Position numbers and translations under genes: made by a program. A stretch of DNA of 64,000 bases, taken from contig CP047423.1 in the NCBI GenBank assembly GCA_014058405.1, positions 620,001 to 684,000 of the forward strand, in the 5' to 3' direction. Positions 40,741-48,520 of this stretch are shown piece by piece; within the stretch, counting starts at the first letter, position 1; the number at the start of each line of letters is the position of its first letter. Under the pieces are notes generated by a model that worked only from the letters and a program-made list of their open reading frames with translations, had not been told where the DNA came from and made no database searches. The stretch is from Candidatus Nitrospira kreftii (GTDB lineage Bacteria; Nitrospirota; Nitrospiria; Nitrospirales; Nitrospiraceae).

Positions 40741-41916
40741 TTAAGTCTGCACAGGTGGAACGAGCCGTCGTCTTGCTCCCCCTTGGACGATTACGAACTC
40801 ATAGAGCCGGCATTCCAACGCTCCGTTAAACAGCGGAATGCGTTTCGATGGCGTCAGGCCAATCAGCTTCGGTACGCGGGCATCGCCGGTCAGCACATAG
40901 GCACGCCATCCGGCGAAGCGCTGCTTCAGCCAATCGCCCAGCTTGGGGTAGAATAATTCCAATTCCTGTAGTTTGCTCAACCGGACTCCATAGGGCGGAT
41001 TGATGACTATCACGCCCTGTTCGGAGGGCGCTTCAAGATCCAAGATGTTGCTCTGCTTCAAGTGAATGCCGTTGGCCACGCCTGCGCCTTGAAAAGTGCG
41101 CTGCGCGATCTTCACCATGGCGGGATCATGGTCAGAGGCATGGATGGTGGCTGGGAGGGCGGCCACTTGCTTGGCCCTGGCTGCGTCGCGTTGTTGCCCC
41201 CATTCTGCTGCATCATGGACGAGCAGCCGTTCGAAGGCAAAGTTCCGTGAAATACCTGGCGCGATCTGGCGCGCCATCAAGGCAGCTTCGAGAGGAATCG
41301 TTCCGCCACCGCACATGGGATCGAGCAGGACATCTTTCGGCGTCCAACCGGCAAGATGCAGGATGCCTGCTGCCAGATTTTCTCTGAGCGGCGCTTCGAC
41401 GTGACCTATCCGATGGCCGCGCTTGAATAAGGGTTCGCCGGATGTATCCAGGTAGAATGTGACGATGCTCTGATCGAGAAAGGCATCAACCTTGATGTTC
41501 GGGCGTTCTGTATCGACGCTGGGTCGCTTGTGCCGTGCGGCGACGAACTTATCGCAGATCGCGTCTTTGATGCGGAGGGTCAGGAAGTCCAGGCTGGGGA
41601 GGGGACAGCGATGGGCGCTCACCTTCACCTTGATCGTCTGCGCGGGGGTGAACCAATGGGACCAGGCAAGCACGGAGGCGGCGTTATAGACATCACGTTC
41701 CGTTTTGTAGGCACTCTGACCGACTTCCCAGAGAACGCGGCTGGCGACGTGCGATTTAAGGTTGACCCAGTACATGGTCGACCAGGACGCGTGGAAGCCG
41801 ACGCCCCCCTCTGTCTTGGTCGTCACCGGCACACCAAGGCTGTGAAGCTCTGCCTCAAGCACGATTTCAAGCCCACGTGGACAAGGTGCAAAGAAGCGAT
41901 GGTTTGTGCTATCCAT
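40741..41916 (-). CDS. THUMP-domain class I SAM-dependent RNA methyltransferase (RlmL-type)
   Basis: 391 aa. FFAPCPRGLEIVLEAEL at the N-terminus and a THUMP domain (about 60-165), followed by the methyltransferase with DPMCGGGTIPLEAAL (motif I) and VIVINPPYGVRL (NPPY, N-methylation of guanine). Similar to the N-terminal half of RlmL (23S rRNA m2G2445) and to YpsC-type enzymes; the exact target base is not assigned. Divergent from the NUDIX gene with a 29-base gap. Confidence 0.87.
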   Translation of the reverse strand: MDSTNHRFFAPCPRGLEIVLEAELHSLGVPVTTKTEGGVGFHASWSTMYWVNLKSHVASRVLWEVGQSAYKTERDVYNAASVLAWSHWFTPAQTIKVKVSAHRCPLPSLDFLTLRIKDAICDKFVAARHKRPSVDTERPNIKVDAFLDQSIVTFYLDTSGEPLFKRGHRIGHVEAPLRENLAAGILHLAGWTPKDVLLDPMCGGGTIPLEAALMARQIAPGISRNFAFERLLVHDAAEWGQQRDAARAKQVAALPATIHASDHDPAMVKIAQRTFQGAGVANGIHLKQSNILDLEAPSEQGVIVINPPYGVRLSKLQELELFYPKLGDWLKQRFAGWRAYVLTGDARVPKLIGLTPSKRIPLFNGALECRLYEFVIVQGGARRRLVPPVQT

Positions 41917-41945
41917 CCTTATCCATTTCTTTGTGAGAGCCCGCC

Positions 41946-42488
41946 GTGAAATTCTGCAGTGCCTGTGGAGCTCCGGTCAGTCAGAAGATCCCGCCCGGCG
42001 ACAATGTGCTGCGATACGTCTGCGATCACTGCCAGGCGATTCATTACCATAATCCGAAGATCGTCGCAGGCTGTATTCCTGAGTGGGAAGACCGGATTCT
42101 CCTGTGCCGGCGTGCGATCGATCCCCGGCTGGGGCTCTGGACTTTTCCCGCCGGATTCATGGAGATCGGCGAGACGACGGAAGAGGCGGCGACCCGAGAA
42201 ACGAAGGAAGAGGCGTTGGCCGACGTGGCGATACTCTCGCTCTATGCTGTATTGAGCATGCCGAACATCGGACAGGTTTACATGGTGTTTCGTGGCCGGA
42301 TGCTCGTCCCGACGTTTGGTGCCGGAGCTGAAAGCCTGGAGGTGGATCTCTTCAAACGAGAAGACATTCCTTGGGAGGAGATGGCCTTCCCGGTCGTGGC
42401 CGAAGCGCTCCGCTGCTACGTGCGCGATGCCGAGACCGGCCAGTTCCCGCTTCAGTTGGGTACAGTGCTTGAACGCTATCCCAGCTAG
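41946..42488 (+). CDS. NUDIX hydrolase with N-terminal zinc ribbon (NudC-like)
   Basis: 180 aa. Two CxxC knuckles (MKFCSACG, YVCDHCQ) form a zinc ribbon, followed by the Nudix fold with box GFMEIGETTEEAATRETKEE (about 80-99), which has the required Glu residues. The box ends EEALAD in place of the usual EExGhh. Resembles proteins near NudC/ADP-ribose pyrophosphatases; substrate a nucleoside diphosphate derivative, not identified. Divergent with the RNA methyltransferase gene. Confidence 0.85.
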   Translation: MKFCSACGAPVSQKIPPGDNVLRYVCDHCQAIHYHNPKIVAGCIPEWEDRILLCRRAIDPRLGLWTFPAGFMEIGETTEEAATRETKEEALADVAILSLYAVLSMPNIGQVYMVFRGRMLVPTFGAGAESLEVDLFKREDIPWEEMAFPVVAEALRCYVRDAETGQFPLQLGTVLERYPS

Positions 42489-42510
42489 GGCTGTGGTCAT
42501 CGTTCAGCAG

Positions 42511-42771
42511 CTATTTCAATCCTGATCGTGGAATGATCGCGTGGATGTCGACGAGCTGTTCCGCGCGGTCGATGGCATAGAAGATCCGCCATTCCCCCAC
42601 GGCATACTTGCAGAGTCCAGGAAGGTCGTCCGCAAGCGGTTCATGGCGCAGGTTGTCGACATTGGACACCAGCCACTTGCACTTGTCGAGGAGCCGTTGG
42701 GCCATGGGTTGGTCAACTGCGGCGAGGTCTTGCGCGGTGTCGGGTTGAAAAGCGAGGCGGTACCAGGGCAT
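42511..42771 (-). CDS. RelE/ParE-family toxin
   Basis: 86 aa with the RelE/ParE pattern: N-terminal YRLAFQPDTAQDLAAVDQPMAQ and the C-terminal core KYAVGEWRIFYAID-x-x-x-x-L-V-D-I-H-A-I. The W-R-I-x-Y core is typical of toxins that cleave mRNA at the ribosome or poison gyrase. It lies 6 bases after the upstream small gene on the same strand, the expected antitoxin. The pair probably stabilises the region. Confidence 0.82.
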   Translation of the reverse strand: MPWYRLAFQPDTAQDLAAVDQPMAQRLLDKCKWLVSNVDNLRHEPLADDLPGLCKYAVGEWRIFYAIDRAEQLVDIHAIIPRSGLK

Positions 42772-42777
42772 GGGGCT

Positions 42778-42981
42778 CTACCACCGAAGGCCGAGCCGAT
42801 CAGCCATGTCTTCGCCGGAGAGGCGCTCACCGCTCACGAGTGACTGCTTGAGGCGGGATCTGAGCGAATCGCCGAGCTGAAGGCCGAGATCGGGATCGCC
42901 GATCAGCTCGCGAATCCGATCATCCACGAGCCCCTGTACTAATTCCTTCAACTGTTCCATCGACAACGACGAAAGGTCCAT
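42778..42981 (-). CDS. Putative antitoxin partner of the RelE-type toxin
   Basis: 67 aa, acidic and helical (MEQLKELVQGLVDDRIRELI; then LKQSLVSGERLSGEDMADRL). It lacks an obvious DNA-binding domain but fits small antitoxins encoded directly before RelE/ParE toxins, with 6 bases between the genes. ATG 42981 begins MDLSSLSMEQ and looks like the true start, though no good ribosome-binding site precedes it; a longer frame upstream is not protein-like. Confidence 0.7.
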   Translation of the reverse strand: MDLSSLSMEQLKELVQGLVDDRIRELIGDPDLGLQLGDSLRSRLKQSLVSGERLSGEDMADRLGLRW

Positions 42982-43353
42982 GGGAGGAGAATACGGGTCG
43001 GGATGGGTGGAATGCAACGGGTCGGACAGCCGAACGTAGTCAATATGATGACCAGTATCGATTCTATCTAGCCAGGTTGCAGGACGGGCTTGCGTTCTTG
43101 GCAGGAGGAACGTCAGTCTCGCACGGTCAAGCAGCCACATCTCTTCTATACGTTCGGAGCAACGAGACTATCGATCATGCGATTGCACTCCCGATCGAGC
43201 TCGGGGCATGTCTTCACGATCGTCGAGGAGAATGTGCGGAAGTCGTCCAGATCTTTGGTGATGAGGGATTGAATGACATTACGTATTCAGACGGGTTATG
43301 CGAGATCTCTCTGGCGTGCAACGTTATCGGTCGATTATCTCGACAGTAGATCG

Positions 43354-43716
43354 TTATTCCGAAAGATACTCCAGCCATTCCGGCTCTTTCGTTCGATCAG
43401 CTCGCAACTCAACGCCGAACCGTCGTCCATCGACCCAGGAGACAATAGCCTGGGGAATACAGAGCGGAGACTCCAAATCCGGCAATTCAAGGAAAAGGCC
43501 CAGCTCCATCCCTTGCTTGACATGTTTGTTCCCTTGAATCCCGAAACCGTATCGGCTGAGATCGGTGATAGTCCCATTGCCGATGATGATGGTATCGCCA
43601 TCAGACCCGGAGTATCGGACTTTAAACTTTCCTCCGATACGGGGCTCTCGTCGTCGATCAGCGCCGGGGTTTGCTGATTCCTCTTTGGCCTTCGCTGACG
43701 ACTTCCACCACCGCAC
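43354..43716 (-). CDS. PilZ-domain protein
   Basis: 120 aa with a PilZ fold, a c-di-GMP receptor. RRREPRIGGKFKVRYSG provides the RxxxR motif, and ITDLSRYGFGIQ the [D/N]xSxxG-type motif (D-L-S-R-Y-G). Likely couples c-di-GMP to motility, adhesion or secretion. A second PilZ gene follows upstream on the same strand after about 95 bases; the two share little sequence beyond the motifs. Confidence 0.85.
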   Translation of the reverse strand: MRWWKSSAKAKEESANPGADRRREPRIGGKFKVRYSGSDGDTIIIGNGTITDLSRYGFGIQGNKHVKQGMELGLFLELPDLESPLCIPQAIVSWVDGRRFGVELRADRTKEPEWLEYLSE

Positions 43717-43811
43717 CGGTTCCTCCTTACGAGCAGGCCGTTGAATATCTATTTTGACGATTCAGCCGACTCCTGTTGAACGATCACGCTTGCTACCATC
43801 TGAGAGGTAGC

Positions 43812-44171
43812 CTAGGTCTTGGGGAGCCCTTCTTTTGGAAGTATGACGGCTTGGCCCGCCGTCACTGAGAGCTGTTCGACCGCTCGTTTCAGTCGTTCTT
43901 GCTCGGCAGGCGCCATCGATGAAAACTCGACACCGATGCCGTGAGATCCCGTCCATCGGACGGTCGCCTTATTGATATGAATCGGTGTAGCCTCGCCGGG
44001 CAGGTCAACCAGAAGTTCCAACTGCATGCCGGTGAACGGTCGTATGACACTCTCCAACCGACAACCCTTCAAAGACAGATCTTTCACGGAGGCGTTGTAT
44101 CGAAGCTTGTCTCTTTGAACCAATGTGCTTGATATGGCAACCGGATAGCGAGGAAATTTCCGAACAACCAT
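43812..44171 (-). CDS. PilZ-domain protein, paralogous
   Basis: 119 aa. VRKFPRYPVAISSTL (RxxxR variant R-K-F-P-R) and VKDLSLKGCRLES (D-x-S-x-x-G) mark a PilZ domain; the second half (WTGSHGIGVEFSSM) completes the barrel, and a C-terminal helix follows. Probable c-di-GMP binding. Forms a small pair with the gene at 43354-43716. Confidence 0.82.
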   Translation of the reverse strand: MVVRKFPRYPVAISSTLVQRDKLRYNASVKDLSLKGCRLESVIRPFTGMQLELLVDLPGEATPIHINKATVRWTGSHGIGVEFSSMAPAEQERLKRAVEQLSVTAGQAVILPKEGLPKT

Positions 44172-44383
44172 GCCTATGTCCTTATCTCTTGTCGCTGGCC
44201 GTTCGCCGGCTCGCGAACACAGTGGAATTCAGTCCACCTGAATCGATGTAGTCACTATAGAGCATTCTACTAAGTAGACTATTTGTCCGAACTCATCTTG
44301 TCAACGAAAAGCCGGATACCAACCGCCACAGGTGGGAAGGCAAGAAAGAAATTCTCGTGAGCTTAGCCGATTACGCCCGCGCG

Positions 44384-44854
44384 TCACCAGCGATAACCCC
44401 AGTAGCCATAATGCCGGTGACCTCCAAAGGGTCGGTAGTAAGGGCCGTAGTACGGTGACGCGTAAAGTCCGGAATTCCCAAAGTGGAGACCGAGCCCGAG
44501 GCCGAACGGGTAGCCATAAGAATAGGGGACAGGGATCACACTGGTAGTCGGCCGTTCTATCAGTTGTCGTTGTAACTCCGCCGTCGTAGTTGATTGGCGA
44601 TCGAGCTGACTTTTGAGTTGACTAACTGTTCCTTCTTGGGCTTGAAGCTTTCCTTCGAGCTCGGCGATCTTTTTCTGTTGCGCTTCTATCAGAGCGTTGA
44701 CACAGCGGGTCTGCGCATCCTCCTTGTAATTGGAGCACTCCCACGGTACTTGAAGGGTTTCTGCCGTAGATGGAAGCGGAACCCCTATGAAGGCCACACT
44801 TGCAACCAAAATCGAGGCTTGCATTGAGCGATATCGGAACGTTTTCAGGCTCAT
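44384..44854 (-). CDS. Exported coiled-coil protein with Gly/Tyr-rich C-terminus
   Basis: 156 aa. A signal peptide (hydrophobic ILVASVAFIGV, cleavage near STAET) is followed by two cysteines (ECSNYKE, TRCVNAL), a coiled coil (QQKKIAELEGKLQAQEGTV) and a C-terminal tail rich in Gly, Tyr, Pro and His (ASPYYGPYYRPFGGHRHYG). The tail suggests surface exposure or adhesion-like binding. No family recognised. Confidence 0.68.
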   Translation of the reverse strand: MSLKTFRYRSMQASILVASVAFIGVPLPSTAETLQVPWECSNYKEDAQTRCVNALIEAQQKKIAELEGKLQAQEGTVSQLKSQLDRQSTTTAELQRQLIERPTTSVIPVPYSYGYPFGLGLGLHFGNSGLYASPYYGPYYRPFGGHRHYGYWGYRW

Positions 44855-45034
44855 GGCCCCCTCCTGGCTTGCTTATGTAGAGCCTATCACGCGAGGATAG
44901 CTTTGAACAGATTGTCTGGGGGCTTGTATGAATGCGCATTTATCAAACGGAAATGTCGGGGGAGTTTGATTTTTGGTGAACGGGACTTCTACAATACCTC
45001 CGATTCAACAACGGTGGTGAGAAGGCATCGGGAC

Positions 45035-45748
45035 ATGCCTGCGCGACCCCCATCCAACAAGAAAAAATCTCGCAAGGTTGTTCTGCCGAACCATTCTACG
45101 AGACGTCGATTTCAGCGACGACTTTTGCAGTGGTATGGAGAGCATGGTCGGGATCTGCCCTGGCGCAAAACTTCAGATCCCTATCATATCCTCGTCTCGG
45201 AGGTCATGCTTCAACAGACCCAAGTCGACCGGGTCATTCCCAAGTACCACGAATTTTTAGAGCGGTATCCGAGTTTCGAAGATCTGGCGGAGGCTCCGGT
45301 GGCTGACGTGAAAAAGACGTGGTATCCACTTGGCTACAACATTCGGCCGGAACGGTTACATGGAATCGCCTGCGAAACGATGGAGAGGTATGGAGGGAAA
45401 TTACCCAATGACGCCGACGAGTTGCTCTCATTCAAAGGGATTGGGCGGTATACTGCCGGGGCGATTCGCTCATTCGCCTTCAATGAAGATGCACCGATCT
45501 TGGACACGAACGTGATTCGGGTCTTACACAGAGTCTTTGTTGCCGAGGGCAATCCTAAAGCCCAGAAGGCGGTGTTATGGGAATTGTCGGAAGGCTTGAT
45601 TCCTTCCGGAAAGGGGTATGACTTTAATCAGGCCATCATGGACTTCGGGGCGATGGTGTGCACAGCTCGTGATCCCTATTGTCTTCTGTGTCCAATGAAG
45701 TCTTTCTGTAAGACATACCCATTTTGTCGGACATCGACTGAACGGTAG
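45035..45748 (+). CDS. mutY: A/G-specific adenine glycosylase, catalytic domain only
   Basis: About 237 aa. Removes adenine mispaired with 8-oxoguanine. Helix-hairpin-helix FKGIGRYTAGAIRSFAFN, catalytic Glu in EVMLQQTQVDRV, catalytic Asp in NQAIMDFGAMVC, and the 4Fe-4S cluster C-x6-C-x2-C-x5-C (CTARDPYCLLCPMKSFC). It lacks the C-terminal NUDIX-like 8-oxoguanine recognition domain of E. coli MutY (350 aa). A separate NUDIX protein is encoded 10 bases downstream. ATG 45035 is chosen, with GAAGG about 10 bases upstream. Confidence 0.88.
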   Translation: MPARPPSNKKKSRKVVLPNHSTRRRFQRRLLQWYGEHGRDLPWRKTSDPYHILVSEVMLQQTQVDRVIPKYHEFLERYPSFEDLAEAPVADVKKTWYPLGYNIRPERLHGIACETMERYGGKLPNDADELLSFKGIGRYTAGAIRSFAFNEDAPILDTNVIRVLHRVFVAEGNPKAQKAVLWELSEGLIPSGKGYDFNQAIMDFGAMVCTARDPYCLLCPMKSFCKTYPFCRTSTER

Positions 45749-45758
45749 CAGGCTATGT

Positions 45759-46163
45759 ATGCGGGTTATTGAAGTGGCCGCCGGGCTCATTCATGGGAAC
45801 GGACGCTATCTGATCGCTCGTCGAAAGCCCGGCGTTCATTTGGCTGGGTTTTGGGAGTTTCCCGGTGGAAAACGAGAAACGAGCGAATCTCTCGCCGAGT
45901 GTTTGCAGCGTGAATTACTCGAAGAGCTCAATATTCACATCGACATTCCTATTCCCTATCAGATCGTCCGACATGACTATCCGGACAAGATCGTGGAGTT
46001 GCATTTCTTTCGCTGTGCCATCGAACAAGGAGAGCCTGTTCCTCTCGGCTGCGAGGAAATCCGATGGGTATCTCCGGAAGAGCTGACTCAGTTTAGATTT
46101 CCACCAGCCGATCTCGCCATCATACAGGCTTTGCAGCGTGATGCGTTAGGAGCTCCCCGATGA
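45759..46163 (+). CDS. mutT: NUDIX hydrolase (MutT type) encoded next to mutY
   Basis: 134 aa. The start VIEVAAGLIHGNGRYLIARR is MutT-like, and the Nudix box GGKRETSESLAECLQRELLE-E-L carries the metal-binding Glu residues, so it should hydrolyse oxidised nucleotides such as 8-oxo-dGTP. Placed 10 bases after the truncated mutY, it could also act as the missing 8-oxoG recognition domain in trans (inference). The stop overlaps the next start (ATGA). Confidence 0.85.
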   Translation: MRVIEVAAGLIHGNGRYLIARRKPGVHLAGFWEFPGGKRETSESLAECLQRELLEELNIHIDIPIPYQIVRHDYPDKIVELHFFRCAIEQGEPVPLGCEEIRWVSPEELTQFRFPPADLAIIQALQRDALGAPR

Positions 46164-46876
46164 AGGTCGTGCTCGACATCGAAACCGTTCAGGCACCTCG
46201 TGACGAATGGGTTCGTCTAGTAGGGAAACCGTCCATAAGAAATGAATCTTCTTTGGAGGAGGAGAAATACGATCTTTTTGCGGCAGGCGCGGCTGAAGAG
46301 CAACGTCGTATAGAAGACGAGTCGTACGCGAAATCAGCGTTCGACGGGACATTCAGCCGCATTGTCTGCATCGGCCTACTGGAATTTTCCGATCAGATGG
46401 AAGCACGTAGCGCTGTCGCCTGGTATGGGGCAAATGAACGTGAACTCCTCCGCCAATTTTGGGCACGTCTGGCTCAGGACCGCCCCACGTTGTACATTAC
46501 GCATAACGGGCTTGGTTTTGATCTGCCTTTCATCAAGAAACGGTCCATTATCAATCAAGTAAAACCCAGCTTTGAGATCAACCTTGCCAAATTTCGCAGT
46601 GAACCGGTCTACGATACGATGGCAATCTGGAGCAATTGGGATATGCGGGGTTGGGTCAAGCTCGATGTCTTAGCCCGAGCGCTGCAGGTTGAAACGAAAT
46701 CGGGCAGTGGGGAACAGGTTGCCGAGATGTGGGAGAAGCGTCAGGGGCATGAGCTGGCGCAGTATTGTTTGCAAGATACCTATGTGACCTATGCCTGCTA
46801 CTGTCGCATGAATTTTCGCCAACCTCTCTCCAAGGAAGTCGTCCTGTTACAGCCTGAACTGTACGACGTCGGCTGA
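46160..46876 (+). CDS. DEDD-type 3'-5' exonuclease (PolB-like RNase H fold)
   Basis: 238 aa. VVLDIETVQ supplies the first acidic pair, ITHNGLGFDLPFIKKRS the second motif (N-G-x-G-F-D-x-P-F), and YCLQDTYVTYACY the third with its Asp and Tyr. It matches the predicted PolB-like exonuclease family. ATG overlaps the mutT stop, completing a three-gene operon for oxidative DNA damage. Possible roles include trimming of repair intermediates. Confidence 0.83.
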   Translation: MKVVLDIETVQAPRDEWVRLVGKPSIRNESSLEEEKYDLFAAGAAEEQRRIEDESYAKSAFDGTFSRIVCIGLLEFSDQMEARSAVAWYGANERELLRQFWARLAQDRPTLYITHNGLGFDLPFIKKRSIINQVKPSFEINLAKFRSEPVYDTMAIWSNWDMRGWVKLDVLARALQVETKSGSGEQVAEMWEKRQGHELAQYCLQDTYVTYACYCRMNFRQPLSKEVVLLQPELYDVG

Positions 46877-46888
46877 ATCGATAGGCAA

Positions 46889-47839
46889 TCAGCGGACCCG
46901 GTGTGCCTCCGCGGATTTCTTCTTGGGGGCCGGGCGTGCCGATGCCTTGCTGGCCTTGAGGGCCTTCACTTCTTCCGCGCGCTGACGGAGTTCTTTCTTC
47001 ATCCAGGCCGCTTCCTTCTTGAGCGTCGCGATTTCGGAATCTTTGAGCTTGTTGGCCTTGCGCGCATCACGGAGCTCGTCGAGTTTCTTGTTCAACAGTT
47101 CATCGTTGTTCAATGCGAGAGATTCCGAATCAGGAGAGCCATTCGCCTGAAAGTCCTGAGTTGGTGTCCCAGCGTCCTGTACCGGTGCTGTCTTCATGGT
47201 TGCAGCAGTTTGTGACTCAGAGGCAGGCATCGACCTCGATGCTCTTGCTGAGCCTGGCATCGGTGCCTTGGCAAGCGTCTGGTGATCGATCACTAGCGTG
47301 ATCGCGTCGCTTCCCATGGCGACAAAGGAAGGAGCCTTTTCAAGGCGAGCAACGGAGGCAGGGACGAACCCGGAAGACTTCATGTTCTGCGTAGAAGCAA
47401 GTGTCAGAAAAATCGATCCATTATGCACATAGAGTGTGCCCGCCGTGGGCTCAGCGCCTGACCCTGCCGATGGAGACACCTTGAAACCGACAATCTGCTC
47501 CGGTTTCGCTTGCGATAAGCCTTGGGCTAGCAGGGGAGCAAGAAACTCGGCGTCTTCATCGCTGAACATTCTCATCGGCTTGCTGCCACTGGCGGGCATT
47601 TTTGTGCTGCTTTCGGTCACCACGCCTGTGATGACCTTTAGCATCGTCATTTGGTCGATCATGGCAGGATGACTCGCTTCAAAGGACCAATCCGCGATTT
47701 CCTTGAGATAGACAGACCCCTTCGCATTCTTGTGAACCTTTGCCTCTCCTGAAAACATCGAGCATCCGGCCACGATCAGAGTGAGGGACATCAACATACC
47801 GACATATTGAGCATTGCGGAGGCTAGTGGGTGCATGCAT
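46889..47839 (-). CDS. Lipoprotein with C-terminal coiled coil
   Basis: 316 aa with a lipoprotein signal (MSLTLIVAGCSMF, lipobox with Cys at about 26). The middle domain (about 40-195) is of unknown fold. A low-complexity linker rich in Ala, Ser and Thr follows. Then a long charged helix (NKKLDELRDARKANKLKDSE, EEVKALKASKASA) forms a coiled coil ending in a basic tail. GGAGG lies about 9 bases upstream of ATG 47839; an ATG at 47857 lies within that site and is less likely. Function unknown, outer or inner membrane-anchored. Confidence 0.7.
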   Translation of the reverse strand: MHAPTSLRNAQYVGMLMSLTLIVAGCSMFSGEAKVHKNAKGSVYLKEIADWSFEASHPAMIDQMTMLKVITGVVTESSTKMPASGSKPMRMFSDEDAEFLAPLLAQGLSQAKPEQIVGFKVSPSAGSGAEPTAGTLYVHNGSIFLTLASTQNMKSSGFVPASVARLEKAPSFVAMGSDAITLVIDHQTLAKAPMPGSARASRSMPASESQTAATMKTAPVQDAGTPTQDFQANGSPDSESLALNNDELLNKKLDELRDARKANKLKDSEIATLKKEAAWMKKELRQRAEEVKALKASKASARPAPKKKSAEAHRVR

Positions 47840-47947
47840 ATAGGTTTTCCTCCTCATCCTTTGATGTAGTCGTGCGCCTGTAAACGGCTACTGTTGCAAT
47901 CGACGGTTGACCTCGATTCTCCTGCGAATAATGTTGCGTATGTTGCA

Positions 47948-48085
47948 TTACCAGATGCCAAGACCCATGAGGACCATACCTATCGCCAACCATCCGAGTA
48001 CCCCGACGGAAATGATCGCTTCGAGTGTGATGCGGGAATTGGAAGGGTTGGGATTCGGCTTTGAATCAGAATCAGCGGGTTTCAT
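47948..48085 (-). CDS. Small single-span membrane protein
   Basis: 45 aa, MKPADSDSKPNPNPSN then a helix AIISVGVLGWLAIGMVLMGL ending GIW. The composition (polar Asn/Pro-rich N-terminus, one membrane segment) fits a small membrane protein. No strong ribosome-binding site. It lies 108 bases upstream of the lipoprotein gene on the same strand. Not recognised. Confidence 0.45.
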   Translation of the reverse strand: MKPADSDSKPNPNPSNSRITLEAIISVGVLGWLAIGMVLMGLGIW

Positions 48086-48520
48086 GACGAGCGGGGAATC
48101 CAAGGTTGCCAAAACGATAGACGTTCAAGGCAAAGCAAGGTCCGTGCCGTTGTGGCTGCTGAACGGACTCAGTGGGTCAGTTGTCCGACCATAAAAAGAT
48201 TCATGTCATGAGCTACAAAGCCGTGAGTTTATAAGCGTGGAATGATTTGTCAGGATGATAGGTCGCAATTGGTAGAATTATTGAACTGTTAGAGGAAATC
48301 CATGCCTTAGTTCTGGATAAAAAATTTTGGAGTATCGATGAGCGATTCGATGGGCACCGAAATTCGAGAGGGGTGGGTACAGCTGTGACCAGTTAATGAA
48401 CTGTCAGAAGGTAGACGGTGGAGGTGTCAGAAAATGTTCAAATCCAACGTGGGATGTACAGGATTGTTCCCCAAAGTGAGACAGTTGTCTCATAAGGAAA
48501 ACAGCATGAGGCAGTGACAG
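48086..48520. other. Intergenic region
   Basis: About 435 bases with no assigned gene, AT-richer than its neighbours. An open frame at 48268-48402 (+; containing LLEEIHALVLDKKFWSID) has no start codon. A perfect dyad, TGAGACA-GT-TGTCTCA, lies at 48477-48492, just past the 3' end of miaB. Confidence 0.4.
48477..48492. promoter_or_regulatory. Perfect dyad TGAGACA-GT-TGTCTCA
   Basis: 7-bp inverted repeat, 2-base spacer, 28 bases after the miaB stop. Too short and poor in T for a terminator; could be an operator or a binding site. No matching gene start nearby explains it. Confidence 0.35.

Noticed and set aside
43141-43353. Short minus-strand frame (about 43 codons, includes KTCPELDRECNRM)
   Set aside because: No usable start codon and preceded directly by a stop; may be debris.
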